Source of the DNA: an uncultured Bacteroidia bacterium
GTDB taxonomy: Bacteria; Bacteroidota; Bacteroidia; Bacteroidales; UBA932
Reading direction: 5' to 3'
Assembly: GCA_902781705.1 (NCBI GenBank)
Contig: CACZKE010000021.1
Coordinates: forward strand, 1 to 46,687
Length of the DNA stretch: 46,687 nt
In this document: positions 1 through 8,843 of the stretch, in pieces
How the letters are laid out: the number at the start of each line of letters is the position of its first letter
How positions within the stretch are numbered: position 1 is the stretch's first letter
Position numbers and translations under genes: made by a program
The notes under the pieces: model-generated
What the model was told of the DNA's origin: nothing
Seen by the model: only the letters and a program-made list of their open reading frames with translations
Database searches by the model: none

Positions 1-421
1 AAGACGAAAGTCAACTTATACCAGTAATAACGTTAAACCAGAGTCAACTTCTTCTAGGGAAAGACTCAATCTGAGTCAACCTAAATCAGGAAATGACAAA
101 CAGACCATAACACCTACAAGTCCCAATGGTAGAAACAATCCGAGGACGCAGCCGAAAATAGTGGACAAAACCCTATCGCGACCGGTTAACTGAATAGTAT
201 AGACCTTAATATCTTTGTTTCTATCGTTTATCATATAAAAACCGTATAGTGATTTGTGCCGGGAGCAGAACCCGGCCAGAGGGAATGTGGTCGCATTCGG
301 TGTCGTATCATTGTCGCCAAGTCCTTGATTCTCTGACAAAATACGAAAAAAATTGAAATCGTCGTACACAGGCAATTGGAAACGCAAGAGAAATCAAGAA
401 TTCCGAATAAACCCATCGATT
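1..421. other. AT-rich gap with short direct repeats
   Basis: No confident gene lies here. AGTCAAC occurs at 9-15, 42-48 and 74-80, a spacing of 32-33 bases (about three helical turns); the first two copies extend to AGTCAACTT. A GCCGGG/CCCGGC hairpin with a seven-base loop is at 258-276. Base composition is much more AT-rich than the following genes. It could be the downstream region of the GH97 gene plus the regulatory region or end of something to the left of the window. Confidence 0.5.
76..234 (-). CDS. possible small membrane protein (52 aa)
   Basis: An open frame on the minus strand gives 52 residues from the only ATG (234). It has a polar N-terminus and one or two hydrophobic segments (residues about 24-48, containing FGCVLGLFLPLGLVGVMVC). 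The frame stays open upstream to 387 without another ATG. I recognise no family. There is no TAnnTTTG box just upstream and the region is AT-rich, so chance is a real alternative. The membrane-like stretch and lack of a better frame are the only support. Confidence 0.22.
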   Translation of the reverse strand: MINDRNKDIKVYTIQLTGRDRVLSTIFGCVLGLFLPLGLVGVMVCLSFPDLG

Positions 422-2455
422 CTATTGCACGATCACAAACCCGCCATTGCAGGGCATCTGCACGGTGAGGGTGCCGCCTGGGTGCGTGCGGGATTCCTGG
501 TGGCTCGGGAAGGAGGCGACGGTGGAGTCGGGGCCGGTCTGGAAGGGACGGCGCCCCTTGCGCCGGGACGACCTCCCCTGCGGCATATCGCTGTACAGCG
601 TGTAATCCCCTGCCGGAAGATCCAGGGTGACGGTGCGCGTTTCGGCCGAGGCATTGATGCCCACGGTGTACCATTTGTCACCGGAGCGCCGGGCAAGGAC
701 CACGTATCGGCCCGGATAGCCGTCGATGAAGCGGATTTCGTCCCACTGCGTGGGCACGTCCTTCATAAAGTCCACGGCCCACTGCGGGGCGTCCGTGAGG
801 TTGTTCGGAGCCAGGGCGAAGTGCTGGACGGGGCTCTGGAAGAGGACGGCCGTCGCCAGGGCGAAGACGTCCGAGGTGCGGCGGACGGTGCCCGGGAGCG
901 CAGGATCGTTCGTCGCGTTATAGACCTTGTTCAAGGTGCTGCCGCCGAAGTCCATCGACGCCACAGCATTCCGGATGAACGGGTGCAGGCAGGCGTGGAA
1001 GGCCTCCGTATCGTCCCGAACCTGCGTGAAATGCAGGTTTTCGCTTGCCAGGACCGCCTCGGCCGAGGCGAAGTTCGGGTACATCCGTTCCCAGCCCCGG
1101 GGCAGCGTGCAGCCATGGAAAACCACCACCAGGCCGAAGTCGTTGGCATCGGCCAGGATATCCTCGTAGAGCTGCATCGTCTGCTGCTTGTCAGAGCCGA
1201 AGAAGTCCACCTTGATGCCCCGGATGCCGATGCTCTGCATCCACTGCATCTCCCGCCGGCGGGTAATGCTCCGGTCCATGATGTCCCGCGGCCCCTGCGG
1301 CGCATCGTTCCAGTAGCCGTTGGAATTGTACCAGAGGCAGAGCTGGACGCCCTGGGTCCGGGCATAGGCCGCCAGTTCTTCTATCTTTTCCCGGCCGATC
1401 CGGGTATCCCACCAGTTGTCCACGAGCACCGTCTGCCAGCCCATCGCCGCGCTGAAATCGACATACTCCTTCTGGGTGTCGAAGTTGATGCTGTCGTCCA
1501 TCTTGATGATCCAACTCCAGGAGCCCTTGGAGCCACTGTAGGCCTTGGAGGGCGCATACTGCGGTTCCACCACATTCCACGCCACAGTCGTCTCCGCGAT
1601 GGGTTCCAGGTCCGTGCCGATGGTGACGGTCCGCCACGGCGTATATCCCGGCACCGGAATCCCGGCCGTCACCGTCCCGTTGCCGTTGAACTCCTCCTCC
1701 ATCGGAAAGCCCAGCCGGTAGGATCCGTCGGCAAGGCCGATAAGCCTTCCGCCGCAATAGTTCCCATGGACACCGGTCTCGCTCAGCAGGATCCATCCCT
1801 TGTCCCCGTTGCGGAAAAGACCCGGAAACACATAGCCATACCCGTCCCCGTTCTTGCCCAGGGAGTCATCGGCCGTGTAGGCGGTCTCATAACTCGGTGT
1901 CGTGCGGGCGAATCCCGCCATCGGCGGCATCTGCGGGCACAGGAAGGAAGTCGTTCCTTCCGGAAAAACATATCCGGTCGCTTCTTCCAGCACCCGGCAG
2001 ACCTTGGTCGCCCGGTCCGGGGCTGGAACCCGATATCGGAAAGCGATGTCGTTCGCGCTTACCCGCACCTCCAGTTCCAGAACCACCTTCTCCTCCGGCT
2101 CACGGACTCCTTCCCCATCCGCACTGCCCGCTTTCACAAAGCGGAACACGCCCCGGTTCGCCCGATAATGCACCGTGGAGAACTTGATTGTAGGCACGTT
2201 ATAATCATCAGCCACCGCATCCTCGGTGAATCCGGACAGCAGGAGCCCTTCGGTGAAATCCCCGATATCGGCCTTGAGGCCCAGCGGCGAGGGCCCCAGA
2301 AAGGAAAGCCCGTCATAAGTCACTGAATAAGAGGGCTTTCCACTCTCATCGGAAACAGTCACCACCAGCCGGCCGTCCGGACCGGCCACCCGCGCCTCGT
2401 GCGCCGCCAGGGGCAAAACCAGGAGCAGCAAGAATATCGTCAGCGTTTTCTTCAT
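422..2455 (-). CDS. GH97 glycoside hydrolase (retaining type; alpha-galactosidase / beta-L-arabinopyranosidase-like)
   Basis: A secreted 677-residue enzyme predicted to release galactose or arabinopyranose from glycan side chains in the periplasm. The N-terminus (MKKTLTIFLLLLVLPLAAHE) is a signal peptide; a beta-sandwich fills roughly residues 25-290, a TIM barrel 300-560, and a C-terminal beta domain the rest, the GH97 order. GIKVDFFG places Asp417 where retaining GH97 enzymes carry the nucleophile; Glu472, 55 residues on, is the likely acid/base. Inverting SusB-type members lack this Asp. Family knowledge: retaining GH97 members include alpha-galactosidases and beta-L-arabinopyranosidases; the divergent arabinose operon favours the latter, by inference. 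I chose ATG 2455 over TTG 2464 because it begins the signal peptide. A TATCTTTG box lies six bases upstream (2469-2462). Confidence 0.88.
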   Translation of the reverse strand: MKKTLTIFLLLLVLPLAAHEARVAGPDGRLVVTVSDESGKPSYSVTYDGLSFLGPSPLGLKADIGDFTEGLLLSGFTEDAVADDYNVPTIKFSTVHYRANRGVFRFVKAGSADGEGVREPEEKVVLELEVRVSANDIAFRYRVPAPDRATKVCRVLEEATGYVFPEGTTSFLCPQMPPMAGFARTTPSYETAYTADDSLGKNGDGYGYVFPGLFRNGDKGWILLSETGVHGNYCGGRLIGLADGSYRLGFPMEEEFNGNGTVTAGIPVPGYTPWRTVTIGTDLEPIAETTVAWNVVEPQYAPSKAYSGSKGSWSWIIKMDDSINFDTQKEYVDFSAAMGWQTVLVDNWWDTRIGREKIEELAAYARTQGVQLCLWYNSNGYWNDAPQGPRDIMDRSITRRREMQWMQSIGIRGIKVDFFGSDKQQTMQLYEDILADANDFGLVVVFHGCTLPRGWERMYPNFASAEAVLASENLHFTQVRDDTEAFHACLHPFIRNAVASMDFGGSTLNKVYNATNDPALPGTVRRTSDVFALATAVLFQSPVQHFALAPNNLTDAPQWAVDFMKDVPTQWDEIRFIDGYPGRYVVLARRSGDKWYTVGINASAETRTVTLDLPAGDYTLYSDMPQGRSSRRKGRRPFQTGPDSTVASFPSHQESRTHPGGTLTVQMPCNGGFVIVQ

Positions 2456-2461
2456 AACACC

Positions 2462-2469
2462 CAAAGATA
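2462..2469 (-). promoter_or_regulatory. -7 box (TATCTTTG) of GH97 gene
   Basis: It matches the Bacteroidota -7 consensus TAnnTTTG on the minus strand and ends six bases before ATG 2455, so the mRNA would be leaderless or nearly so. No perfect -33 TTTG is at the usual distance. Confidence 0.55.
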
Positions 2470-2502
2470 CAAAGAAAACGGCAAATCCTTACTTTCTGCA
2501 AA

Positions 2503-2523
2503 AAAGTGTTGCATTTACACTTT
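2503..2523. promoter_or_regulatory. AraR-type operator 1
   Basis: A perfect palindrome AAAGTGT-N7-ACACTTT in the divergent region between GH97 and araR. It covers the probable -33 element (TTG at 2509-2511) of the araR promoter, so a bound repressor would block RNA polymerase. NrtR-family AraR proteins of Bacteroides bind 21-bp palindromes of this general kind, as I recall. Confidence 0.72.
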
Positions 2524-2531
2524 CAATTTCC

Positions 2532-2539
2532 TATCTTTG
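2532..2539 (+). promoter_or_regulatory. -7 box (TATCTTTG) of the araR operon
   Basis: It matches TAnnTTTG with a TTG at 2509-2511, spaced 20 bases upstream, the usual Bacteroidota -33/-7 geometry. It sits between the two AraR-like palindromes and gives a leader of about 30 bases to ATG 2575. Confidence 0.7.
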
Positions 2540-2549
2540 CAAAACACAA

Positions 2550-2570
2550 GAAGTGTAAAAATAACACCAA
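2550..2570. promoter_or_regulatory. AraR-type operator 2
   Basis: GAAGTGT-N7-ACACCAA repeats the 7-7-7 layout of the palindrome at 2503-2523 with a weaker right half. The centres are 47 bases apart, and this copy falls in the predicted leader just downstream of the -7 box, suggesting two-site repression. Confidence 0.55.
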
Positions 2571-2574
2571 ACTA

Positions 2575-3252
2575 ATGGCCCCGCAAGCCTACTACAGCAT
2601 CCATCCCAAGTTCCACGCCGCCGTGGACTGCATCATCTTCGGGTTCGAGGAGGGGGAACTGAGCCTCCTGCTGCTCCAGCGCAACTTCGAGCCGGCGAAG
2701 GGACAGTGGTCCCTGATGGGCGGGTTCGTGGAAGAAGGCGAAAGCCTGGATGACGCCGCCCGGCGCGTCTGTGCGGAACTGACGGGCCTGAGCGACCTGT
2801 ACATGCGGCAGGTCCATACCTACGGCGATCCCGGGCGCGACCCCGGGGAGCGGGTGCTCTCCACGGCGTACTACGCCCTCGTGGACATCAAGAAATACGA
2901 CCATGCGCTTGTCAAGGCGCACAATGCGCACTGGGTCAAACTCAATGAAATCCCCCACCTCATCTTCGACCACGACCGCATGGTGCAGGACGCCCTGCGC
3001 TTCATGCGCTACCAGGCGGGCGTGAAGCCGGTGGGCATCAACCTCCTGCCGGAGGAATTCACCCTCACGCAGCTGCAGACCCTCTACGAGGCCATCCAGG
3101 GCGAGGCCATCGACAAGCGGAACTTCCGCAAGCGGATCGCGGCGATGGACTATATCGAGAAGACCGGCGGCATCGACAAGACCTCCTCCCGCAAGGGGGC
3201 GGCCCTGTACCGGTTCAACCAGGACAAATACGACGGCAATTTCAAAATCTAA
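2575..3252 (+). CDS. araR: AraR-like regulator (Nudix sensor + winged helix, NrtR family)
   Basis: A 225-residue repressor predicted to sense L-arabinose or a derivative and control this locus. Residues about 10-140 form a Nudix fold; the Nudix box (GGFVEEGESLDDAARRVCAE, from residue 49) reads RRVCAE where active hydrolases have REUxEE, so two catalytic glutamates are missing and the domain is probably a ligand sensor only. Residues 160-225 form the C-terminal winged helix typical of NrtR-family regulators. Bacteroides AraR (BT0354) is of this family and neighbours the same genes. The frame extends to a GTG at 2506, but that GTG lies inside the operator palindrome; ATG 2575 is the sensible start. 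It leads an operon with the transporter and araDAB and is probably autoregulated through the two palindromes. Confidence 0.9.
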   Translation: MAPQAYYSIHPKFHAAVDCIIFGFEEGELSLLLLQRNFEPAKGQWSLMGGFVEEGESLDDAARRVCAELTGLSDLYMRQVHTYGDPGRDPGERVLSTAYYALVDIKKYDHALVKAHNAHWVKLNEIPHLIFDHDRMVQDALRFMRYQAGVKPVGINLLPEEFTLTQLQTLYEAIQGEAIDKRNFRKRIAAMDYIEKTGGIDKTSSRKGAALYRFNQDKYDGNFKI

Positions 3253-3264
3253 CCCAATATCATT

Positions 3265-4992
3265 ATGCACCTCAACTTCATGACCCTCGCAGCGGCTGCG
3301 GACCTGAACCGCATCTCGCTCGCATCCTGGGACTGGATCGTCATCGCCATCTTCTTCCTGGCGATGGTCTGGATCTGCTGGGATGTCGCCCGCAAGAAGC
3401 AGGAAACCTCCGGGGACTACTTCCTGAGCGGCCGCAGTGCCACCTGGATCGCCATCGGCGCATCCATCTTCGCCTCCAACATCGGCTCGGAACACCTGAT
3501 CGGCCTCGCCGGCACCGGTGCCTCCGCCGGCATGGCCCAGGCCCACTGGGAAATCCAGGGCTGGATGATCCTCATCCTCGGCTGGGTGTTCGTCCCCTTC
3601 TATGAGCGCTCCATGGTCTATACCATGCCGGAGTTCCTCGAGAAGCGCTACAACAAGGAAAGCCGCGGTATCCTCACCTGGCTGTCCCTCGCCAGCTACG
3701 TCCTCACCAAGGTGTCCGTGACCGTCCTCGCCGGCGGCCTTGCACTGAACACCCTCCTGGGCATCAACTTCTGGGTCGCGGCCCTCGCCCTGGTGATCAT
3801 CACCGCCATCTACACCGTCATCGGCGGTATGGAATCCGTCCTGAAGACCTCCGTCCTGCAGACGCCGATCCTTCTGATCGGCTCCCTCGTCATCCTGTAC
3901 CTGGGACTGAAGGAACTCGGCGGCTGGAACACCATGATGGACATCTGCGGCGCCCAGCCTGTCAATGAGTACGGCGACACGATGACCGACCTCATGCGCA
4001 GCGGCAAGGATCCCGAGTTCCCGTGGTACGGCGCCCTCTTCGGCTCCGCCATCATCGGCTTCTGGTACTGGTGCACCGACCAGTTCATCGTCCAGCGCGT
4101 CCTCTCCGGCAAGGACCAGAAGGAGGCCCGCCGCGGCACCATCTTCGGCGCCTACCTGAAGCTCCTCCCGGTCTTCCTGTTCCTCATCCCCGGCATGATC
4201 GCCTACGCGCTCACCAAGACCCCGGATTCCGCCATCGGACAGCAGCTCGCCGCCGCCCTCCAGCTCCAGCCGAACGGCACCGTCGCGAACCCGGACATCG
4301 CCTTCCCGATGCTCGTGAACACCCTCCTTCCGGTGGGTCTGAAGGGTGTCGTGATCTGCGGTATCCTCGCCGCCCTCATGAGTTCCCTGGCCTCCCTGTA
4401 CAACTCCTCCGCGATGCTGTACACCATCGACATCTACAAGCGCAAGCACCCGGAGACCGATGAGAAGAAGCTCGTCACCATCGGCCGTATCGCCACCGTC
4501 GTCGTGGTCGTCCTCGGCGTCCTGTGGATCTTCGTCATCCAGCGGATGGGCAAGAGCCTGTACAACTACATCCAGAGCGTCCAGAGCCTCCTCGCTCCGG
4601 CCATCGCCGCGGTGTTCCTCCTGGGTATCAGCTGGAAGAAGACCTCCCCGAAGGCCGGCATGTGGACCCTCATCGTGGGTCTGGTCCTGGGCTTCACCCG
4701 CCTCTTCACGATGATCATCAATCCGGAGGCCCACAACGTCTTCACCTACATCTTCAACGAGATGAACGTCTATGCGTTCTGCGTCTGGATGTTCCTGTTC
4801 TGCATCTGCCTCGCGATCGTCATCACCCTCCTCACCCCGCAGCCCAAGCCCGAGCAGGTCCAGGGCCTGTGCTTCGGCACCGCGACCGAGGAGCAGAAGG
4901 CCGTCACCCGCGCCTCCTGGAACAAGTGGGACGTCATCCACTCCGTCATCATCCTGGCCTTCACCGTGGCCTTCTATATCTACTTCTGGTAG
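3265..4992 (+). CDS. SSS-family sodium/sugar symporter, probable L-arabinose transporter
   Basis: A 575-residue inner-membrane transporter of the sodium:solute symporter (SGLT-like) family, predicted to import L-arabinose with sodium. About 14 hydrophobic segments are visible, from DWIVIAIFFLAMVWICWDVA onward, with the family signatures SGRSATWIAIGASIFASNIGSE near residue 60 and GGMESVLKTSVLQTPI near 190. Length fits the family (500-600). It starts 12 bases after araR and ends three bases before araD, so it belongs to the araR-araA operon. The arabinose assignment rests on this context; substrate specificity is not readable from sequence. The second Met (residue 6) is a possible alternative start. 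Confidence 0.9.
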   Translation: MHLNFMTLAAAADLNRISLASWDWIVIAIFFLAMVWICWDVARKKQETSGDYFLSGRSATWIAIGASIFASNIGSEHLIGLAGTGASAGMAQAHWEIQGWMILILGWVFVPFYERSMVYTMPEFLEKRYNKESRGILTWLSLASYVLTKVSVTVLAGGLALNTLLGINFWVAALALVIITAIYTVIGGMESVLKTSVLQTPILLIGSLVILYLGLKELGGWNTMMDICGAQPVNEYGDTMTDLMRSGKDPEFPWYGALFGSAIIGFWYWCTDQFIVQRVLSGKDQKEARRGTIFGAYLKLLPVFLFLIPGMIAYALTKTPDSAIGQQLAAALQLQPNGTVANPDIAFPMLVNTLLPVGLKGVVICGILAALMSSLASLYNSSAMLYTIDIYKRKHPETDEKKLVTIGRIATVVVVVLGVLWIFVIQRMGKSLYNYIQSVQSLLAPAIAAVFLLGISWKKTSPKAGMWTLIVGLVLGFTRLFTMIINPEAHNVFTYIFNEMNVYAFCVWMFLFCICLAIVITLLTPQPKPEQVQGLCFGTATEEQKAVTRASWNKWDVIHSVIILAFTVAFYIYFW

Positions 4993-4995
4993 TCT

Positions 4996-5688
4996 ATGTT
5001 AGAAGAACTCAAAAAGAAAGTCTGCCAGGCCAACCTGGACCTCGTGAAGCACGGACTCGTCATCTTCACCTGGGGCAATGTTTCCGCCATCGACCGGGAG
5101 ACCGGCCTCGTGGTCATCAAGCCCTCCGGCGTGTCGTATGACAACATGAAGCCCGAGGACATGGTGGTCGTGGACCTCGATGGGAATGTCGTGGAGGGCC
5201 ATTACAAGCCCTCCTCCGACACCCCCACGCACGTGGTCCTGTACAAGGCCTTCCCGGAAATCGGCGGCGTCGTGCACACGCACTCCACCTTCGCCACCGC
5301 CTGGGCCCAGGCCGGCTGCGACATCCCCAACATCGGCACCACCCATGCCGATTACTTCCATGACGCCATCCCCTGCACGGCCGACATGACCGAGGCGGAG
5401 GTCAAGGGCGCCTACGAGCTCGAGACCGGCAACGTCATCGTCAAGCGTTTCGAAGGCCTGAATCCCGTCCACACCCCCGGTGTCCTCGTGAAGAACCACG
5501 GCCCCTTCTCCTGGGGCAAGGATGCCGACGAGGCCGTCCACAACGCCGTCGTGATGGAGCAGGTCGCCAAGATGGCCTTCGTCGCCTATAGCGTCAACCC
5601 GAACCTGACGATGAATCCCCTCCTGGTCGAGAAGCATTTCTCCCGCAAACACGGCCCCAACGCCTACTACGGGCAGGATAAAAAATAG
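4996..5688 (+). CDS. araD: L-ribulose-5-phosphate 4-epimerase
   Basis: A 230-residue cytoplasmic class II aldolase-fold enzyme converting L-ribulose 5-phosphate to D-xylulose 5-phosphate, the last step of arabinose catabolism. Visible features include the substrate loop TWGNVSAID (residues 25-33), KPSGVSYD (42-49), the metal histidines H94 and H96 in VVHTHSTFA, Asp119 in HADYF (the counterpart of the E. coli catalytic Asp120) and H168 in KNHGPFSWG. Length matches E. coli AraD (231). It lies between the transporter and araA. Related enzymes (UlaF, SgbE) act on the same compound; the araA neighbour decides the name. Confidence 0.95.
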   Translation: MLEELKKKVCQANLDLVKHGLVIFTWGNVSAIDRETGLVVIKPSGVSYDNMKPEDMVVVDLDGNVVEGHYKPSSDTPTHVVLYKAFPEIGGVVHTHSTFATAWAQAGCDIPNIGTTHADYFHDAIPCTADMTEAEVKGAYELETGNVIVKRFEGLNPVHTPGVLVKNHGPFSWGKDADEAVHNAVVMEQVAKMAFVAYSVNPNLTMNPLLVEKHFSRKHGPNAYYGQDKK

Positions 5689-5716
5689 AAACACAAAAAC
5701 ACAAAGCACAAAAATT

Positions 5717-7252
5717 ATGGCATACGAAAACATCGAATTATGGTGGGTCACCGGAGCGCAGCTCCTGTACGGTGGCGACGCGGTCGTCCAGGTGGACGGC
5801 CACAGCAAGGAAATGGTCGAGGGCCTGAACGCCTCCGGTCTCATTCCTGTGAAGATCGTCTATAAGGGCACGGCCAACTCCAGCAAGGAGGTCGAGGACG
5901 TGATGAAGGCCGCGAACAATGACGAGAAGTGCGCCGGCATCATCACCTGGATGCACACCTTCTCCCCGGCGAAGATGTGGATCAAGGGTCTCCAGGCCCT
6001 GGAGAAGCCCCTCCTCCACTTCCACACCCAGTACAACGCGGAGATTCCGTGGAACGAGATCGACATGGACTTCATGAACCTGAACCAGAGCGCCCACGGC
6101 GACATCGAGTTCGGTCACATCTGCACCCGGATGCGGGTCCAGCGCAAGGTCGTCGTCGGCTACTGGAAGGATGCCGAGGTCCAGAAGAAGATCGCCGTGT
6201 GGGCCCGCGTGGCCGCCGGCGTCGCCGATGCGAAGAACGTCCGCTGTCTGATGTTCGGCATGAACATGAACAATGTCGCCGTGACCGACGGCGACCGCGT
6301 GGAGTTCGAGCAGCGCCTGGGCTACCATGTGGACTACTTCCCGGTTTCCAGCCTGATGGAATACTACAAGAAGGTCACGGACGCCGAGACCGACGCGCTC
6401 GTCGAGGAATACAAGAAGCTCTACACCGTCAAGATCGACGAGACCGGTGAGGAGGTTTACTGGGAGAAGGTGCGCAATTCCGCCAAGGCGGAGATCGCCA
6501 TCCGCCGCGTGCTGGCCGACAAGGGCGCCACGGCCTTCACCACCAACTTCGACGACCTGGGCGACGCCGACATCGATGCCCCCGACTTCTGCGGCTTCGA
6601 CCAGATCCCCGGCCTCGCCTCGCAGCGCCTGATGGCCGAGGGTATCGGCTTCGGTGCCGAGGGCGACTGGAAGACCGCCTGCCTGTACCGCACCCTCTGG
6701 GTGATGACCCAGGGCCTGCCCAAGGGCTGCTCCTTCCTCGAGGACTACACCCTCAACTTCGCCGGCGACCGCAGCTCCTCCCTCCAGAGCCACATGCTCG
6801 AGGTGTGCCCGATGATCGCCTCCGACAAGCCCAAGCTCGAGGTCCATTTCCTCGGCATCGGCATCCGCAAGCAGCCGACCGCCCGCCTCGTGTTCACCTC
6901 CAAGACCGGTTTCGGCATCAAGGCCACCGTCGTGGACCTGGGCAACCGTTTCCGCCTCATCGCGCAGGACGTGGAGTGCATCGAGCCCAAGCCGATGCCC
7001 AAGCTCCCCGTCGCCTCTGCCCTCTGGATCCCGCAGCCGACCTTCGAAGTGGGCGCCGGCGCCTGGATCCTCGCAGGCGGCACGCACCACTCTGCCTTCA
7101 GCTATGACGTCACGGCCGAGTACTGGGACGACTTCGCCGAGATGACCGGCATCGAGTTCGTCCACATCGACAAGAACACGACCATCGAGGGATTCAAGAA
7201 GGAACTCCGCACGAACGAGGTCTATTATCTCCTGAACAAAGCCCTCAAGTAG
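5717..7252 (+). CDS. araA: L-arabinose isomerase
   Basis: A 511-residue cytoplasmic isomerase converting L-arabinose to L-ribulose with a divalent metal. Conserved residues fall where expected: E308 (LMAEGIGFGAEGDWK), E342 (FLEDYTLNF), H359 (SHMLEVCP) and H457/H458 (GGTHHSAFSYD), matching E. coli E306, E333, H350 and H450. Length is close to E. coli AraA (500). It starts 28 bases after araD in an A-rich gap and is followed after one base by the kinase, so the three enzymes are co-transcribed. Confidence 0.96.
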   Translation: MAYENIELWWVTGAQLLYGGDAVVQVDGHSKEMVEGLNASGLIPVKIVYKGTANSSKEVEDVMKAANNDEKCAGIITWMHTFSPAKMWIKGLQALEKPLLHFHTQYNAEIPWNEIDMDFMNLNQSAHGDIEFGHICTRMRVQRKVVVGYWKDAEVQKKIAVWARVAAGVADAKNVRCLMFGMNMNNVAVTDGDRVEFEQRLGYHVDYFPVSSLMEYYKKVTDAETDALVEEYKKLYTVKIDETGEEVYWEKVRNSAKAEIAIRRVLADKGATAFTTNFDDLGDADIDAPDFCGFDQIPGLASQRLMAEGIGFGAEGDWKTACLYRTLWVMTQGLPKGCSFLEDYTLNFAGDRSSSLQSHMLEVCPMIASDKPKLEVHFLGIGIRKQPTARLVFTSKTGFGIKATVVDLGNRFRLIAQDVECIEPKPMPKLPVASALWIPQPTFEVGAGAWILAGGTHHSAFSYDVTAEYWDDFAEMTGIEFVHIDKNTTIEGFKKELRTNEVYYLLNKALK

Positions 7253-7253
7253 C

Positions 7254-8843
7254 ATGGACCCGAGGATCACCATCGAAACCGGAAAAGCCATCCTGGGCAT
7301 CGAGTTCGGATCCACCCGCATCAAGGCCGTCCTGGTCGATGAGGACCACAATCCCATCGCCCAGGGCGCCCATGAGTGGGAGAACCAGCTCGTGGACGGT
7401 CTCTGGACCTACAGCAAGGAAGCCCTCTGGTTCGGCCTGCAGGACTGCTACGCCTCCCTCCGCGCCGACGTGAAGGCCCGCTACGACGTCGAGATCGAGC
7501 ATCTCGCCGCCATCGGCATCAGCGCGATGATGCACGGCTACATGCCCTTCGACGCCGAAGGCACCCTGCTCGTCCCCTTCCGCACCTGGAGAAACACCAA
7601 CACCGGCCCCGCCGCCGCGGAACTCTCCAAGCTGTTCGTCTATAACATTCCGCTCCGCTGGAGCATCTCCCACCTCTACCAGGCCGTCCTGAACGGGGAA
7701 GAGCACGTTCCCCAGATCGCCTACTTCACCACCCTCGCCGGCTACATCCACTGGAAGCTCACCGGTGAGAAGGTCCTGGGCGTGGGCGACGCCTCCGGCA
7801 TGCTGCCCATCGACCCGGCCACCGGGAACTACCGCGCCGACATGGTGGAGAAATTCGAGAAACTCGTCGCCCCGAAGGGCTATCCCTGGAAACTCCGGGA
7901 CATCCTGCCCAAGGTGCTGCCCGCCGGCGCCGCCGCCGGACGCCTGTCCGAGACCGGCGCCAAGCGGCTGGACATCTCCGGCCACCTGAAGGCCGGCGTG
8001 CCCCTGTGTCCGCCGGAAGGCGACGCCGGAACCGGCATGGTCGCGACGAACGCCGTCAAGCCCCGTACGGGCAACGTCTCCGCCGGCACCTCCTCCTTCT
8101 CCATGATCGTCCTGGAGCATGAGCTGTCGGAGCCGAACGAGATGATCGACATGGTCACCACCCCGGACGGCAACCTCGTCGCCATGGTCCACTGCAACAA
8201 CTGCACGTCGGAACTGAACGCCTGGGTGAAGATGATCCGCGAATACCAGGCCCTCCTGGGCCCCATCGACGACAAGCACGACATCTACCGCATCCTGTTC
8301 ACGCACGCCCTGCAGGGCGATCCCGACTGCGGCGGCCTCGTCGCCTACAACTACGTCTCCGGCGAGCCGGTCACCGGCTTCGCGGAGGGACGCCCCCTGT
8401 TCGTGCGCAGCGCCAACGACAAGTTCTCCCTCGCGAACTTCATGCGTGCCCAGCTGTACGGCGCCATCGCCGTCCTCAAGATCGGCAATGACGTGCTGTT
8501 CGAGAAGGAGCATGTGAAGGTGGACCGCATCACCGGCCACGGCGGCCTGTTCAAGACCCCGGTCGTGGGACAGCGCTTCCTCGCCGCCGCCCTGAACTCC
8601 CCCATCTCCGTCATGGAGACCGCGGGTGAAGGCGGCGCCTGGGGCATCGCCCTCCTGGGTTCCTACATGGTGAACGGCGGCTCCCTCTCCCTGCCCGACT
8701 TCCTGGACAAGGTCGTCTTCGCGGGCAACACCGGCACCAAGATCGACCCGGATCCCGCCGATGTCGCCGGCTTCGAGGCCTACCTCGCCAACTACAAGGC
8801 CGCCCTCCCCGTTGAGGCCGCCGCCGTGCAGTACAAGAAGTAG
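7254..8843 (+). CDS. araB: FGGY-family kinase, probable L-ribulokinase
   Basis: A 529-residue FGGY carbohydrate kinase predicted to phosphorylate L-ribulose. The N-terminal ATPase phosphate loop (GIEFGSTRIKAVLVDED, from residue 14), GISAMMHGYMPFD near residue 90, the central DAGTGMVATNAV and the C-terminal adenosine loop (ITGHGGLFKTPVVGQRFLAAALN) are in family order. It differs from E. coli AraB and resembles the Bacteroidota type found in arabinose loci (such as BT0350). Start ATG 7254 lies one base after the araA stop. Xylulokinase-like function is the alternative; the araDA neighbours favour ribulokinase. Its TAG stop merges with the first base pairs of a REP-like repeat that runs to 8921. 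Confidence 0.9.
   Translation: MDPRITIETGKAILGIEFGSTRIKAVLVDEDHNPIAQGAHEWENQLVDGLWTYSKEALWFGLQDCYASLRADVKARYDVEIEHLAAIGISAMMHGYMPFDAEGTLLVPFRTWRNTNTGPAAAELSKLFVYNIPLRWSISHLYQAVLNGEEHVPQIAYFTTLAGYIHWKLTGEKVLGVGDASGMLPIDPATGNYRADMVEKFEKLVAPKGYPWKLRDILPKVLPAGAAAGRLSETGAKRLDISGHLKAGVPLCPPEGDAGTGMVATNAVKPRTGNVSAGTSSFSMIVLEHELSEPNEMIDMVTTPDGNLVAMVHCNNCTSELNAWVKMIREYQALLGPIDDKHDIYRILFTHALQGDPDCGGLVAYNYVSGEPVTGFAEGRPLFVRSANDKFSLANFMRAQLYGAIAVLKIGNDVLFEKEHVKVDRITGHGGLFKTPVVGQRFLAAALNSPISVMETAGEGGAWGIALLGSYMVNGGSLSLPDFLDKVVFAGNTGTKIDPDPADVAGFEAYLANYKAALPVEAAAVQYKK

Noticed and set aside
1-90. Possible CRISPR array from regularly spaced repeats
   Set aside because: The repeated word is only 7-9 bases and only three copies exist; CRISPR repeats are longer and no cas gene is present.
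255-290. tRNA-like T-arm (CCGGG-seven bases-CCCGG) on the minus strand
   Set aside because: The loop does not match TTCRANY and no acceptor or anticodon arms can be built around it.
2506-2574. Upstream GTG start for araR adding 23 residues
   Set aside because: The GTG is inside the operator palindrome and the extension covers the -7 box; the family N-terminus fits ATG 2575.
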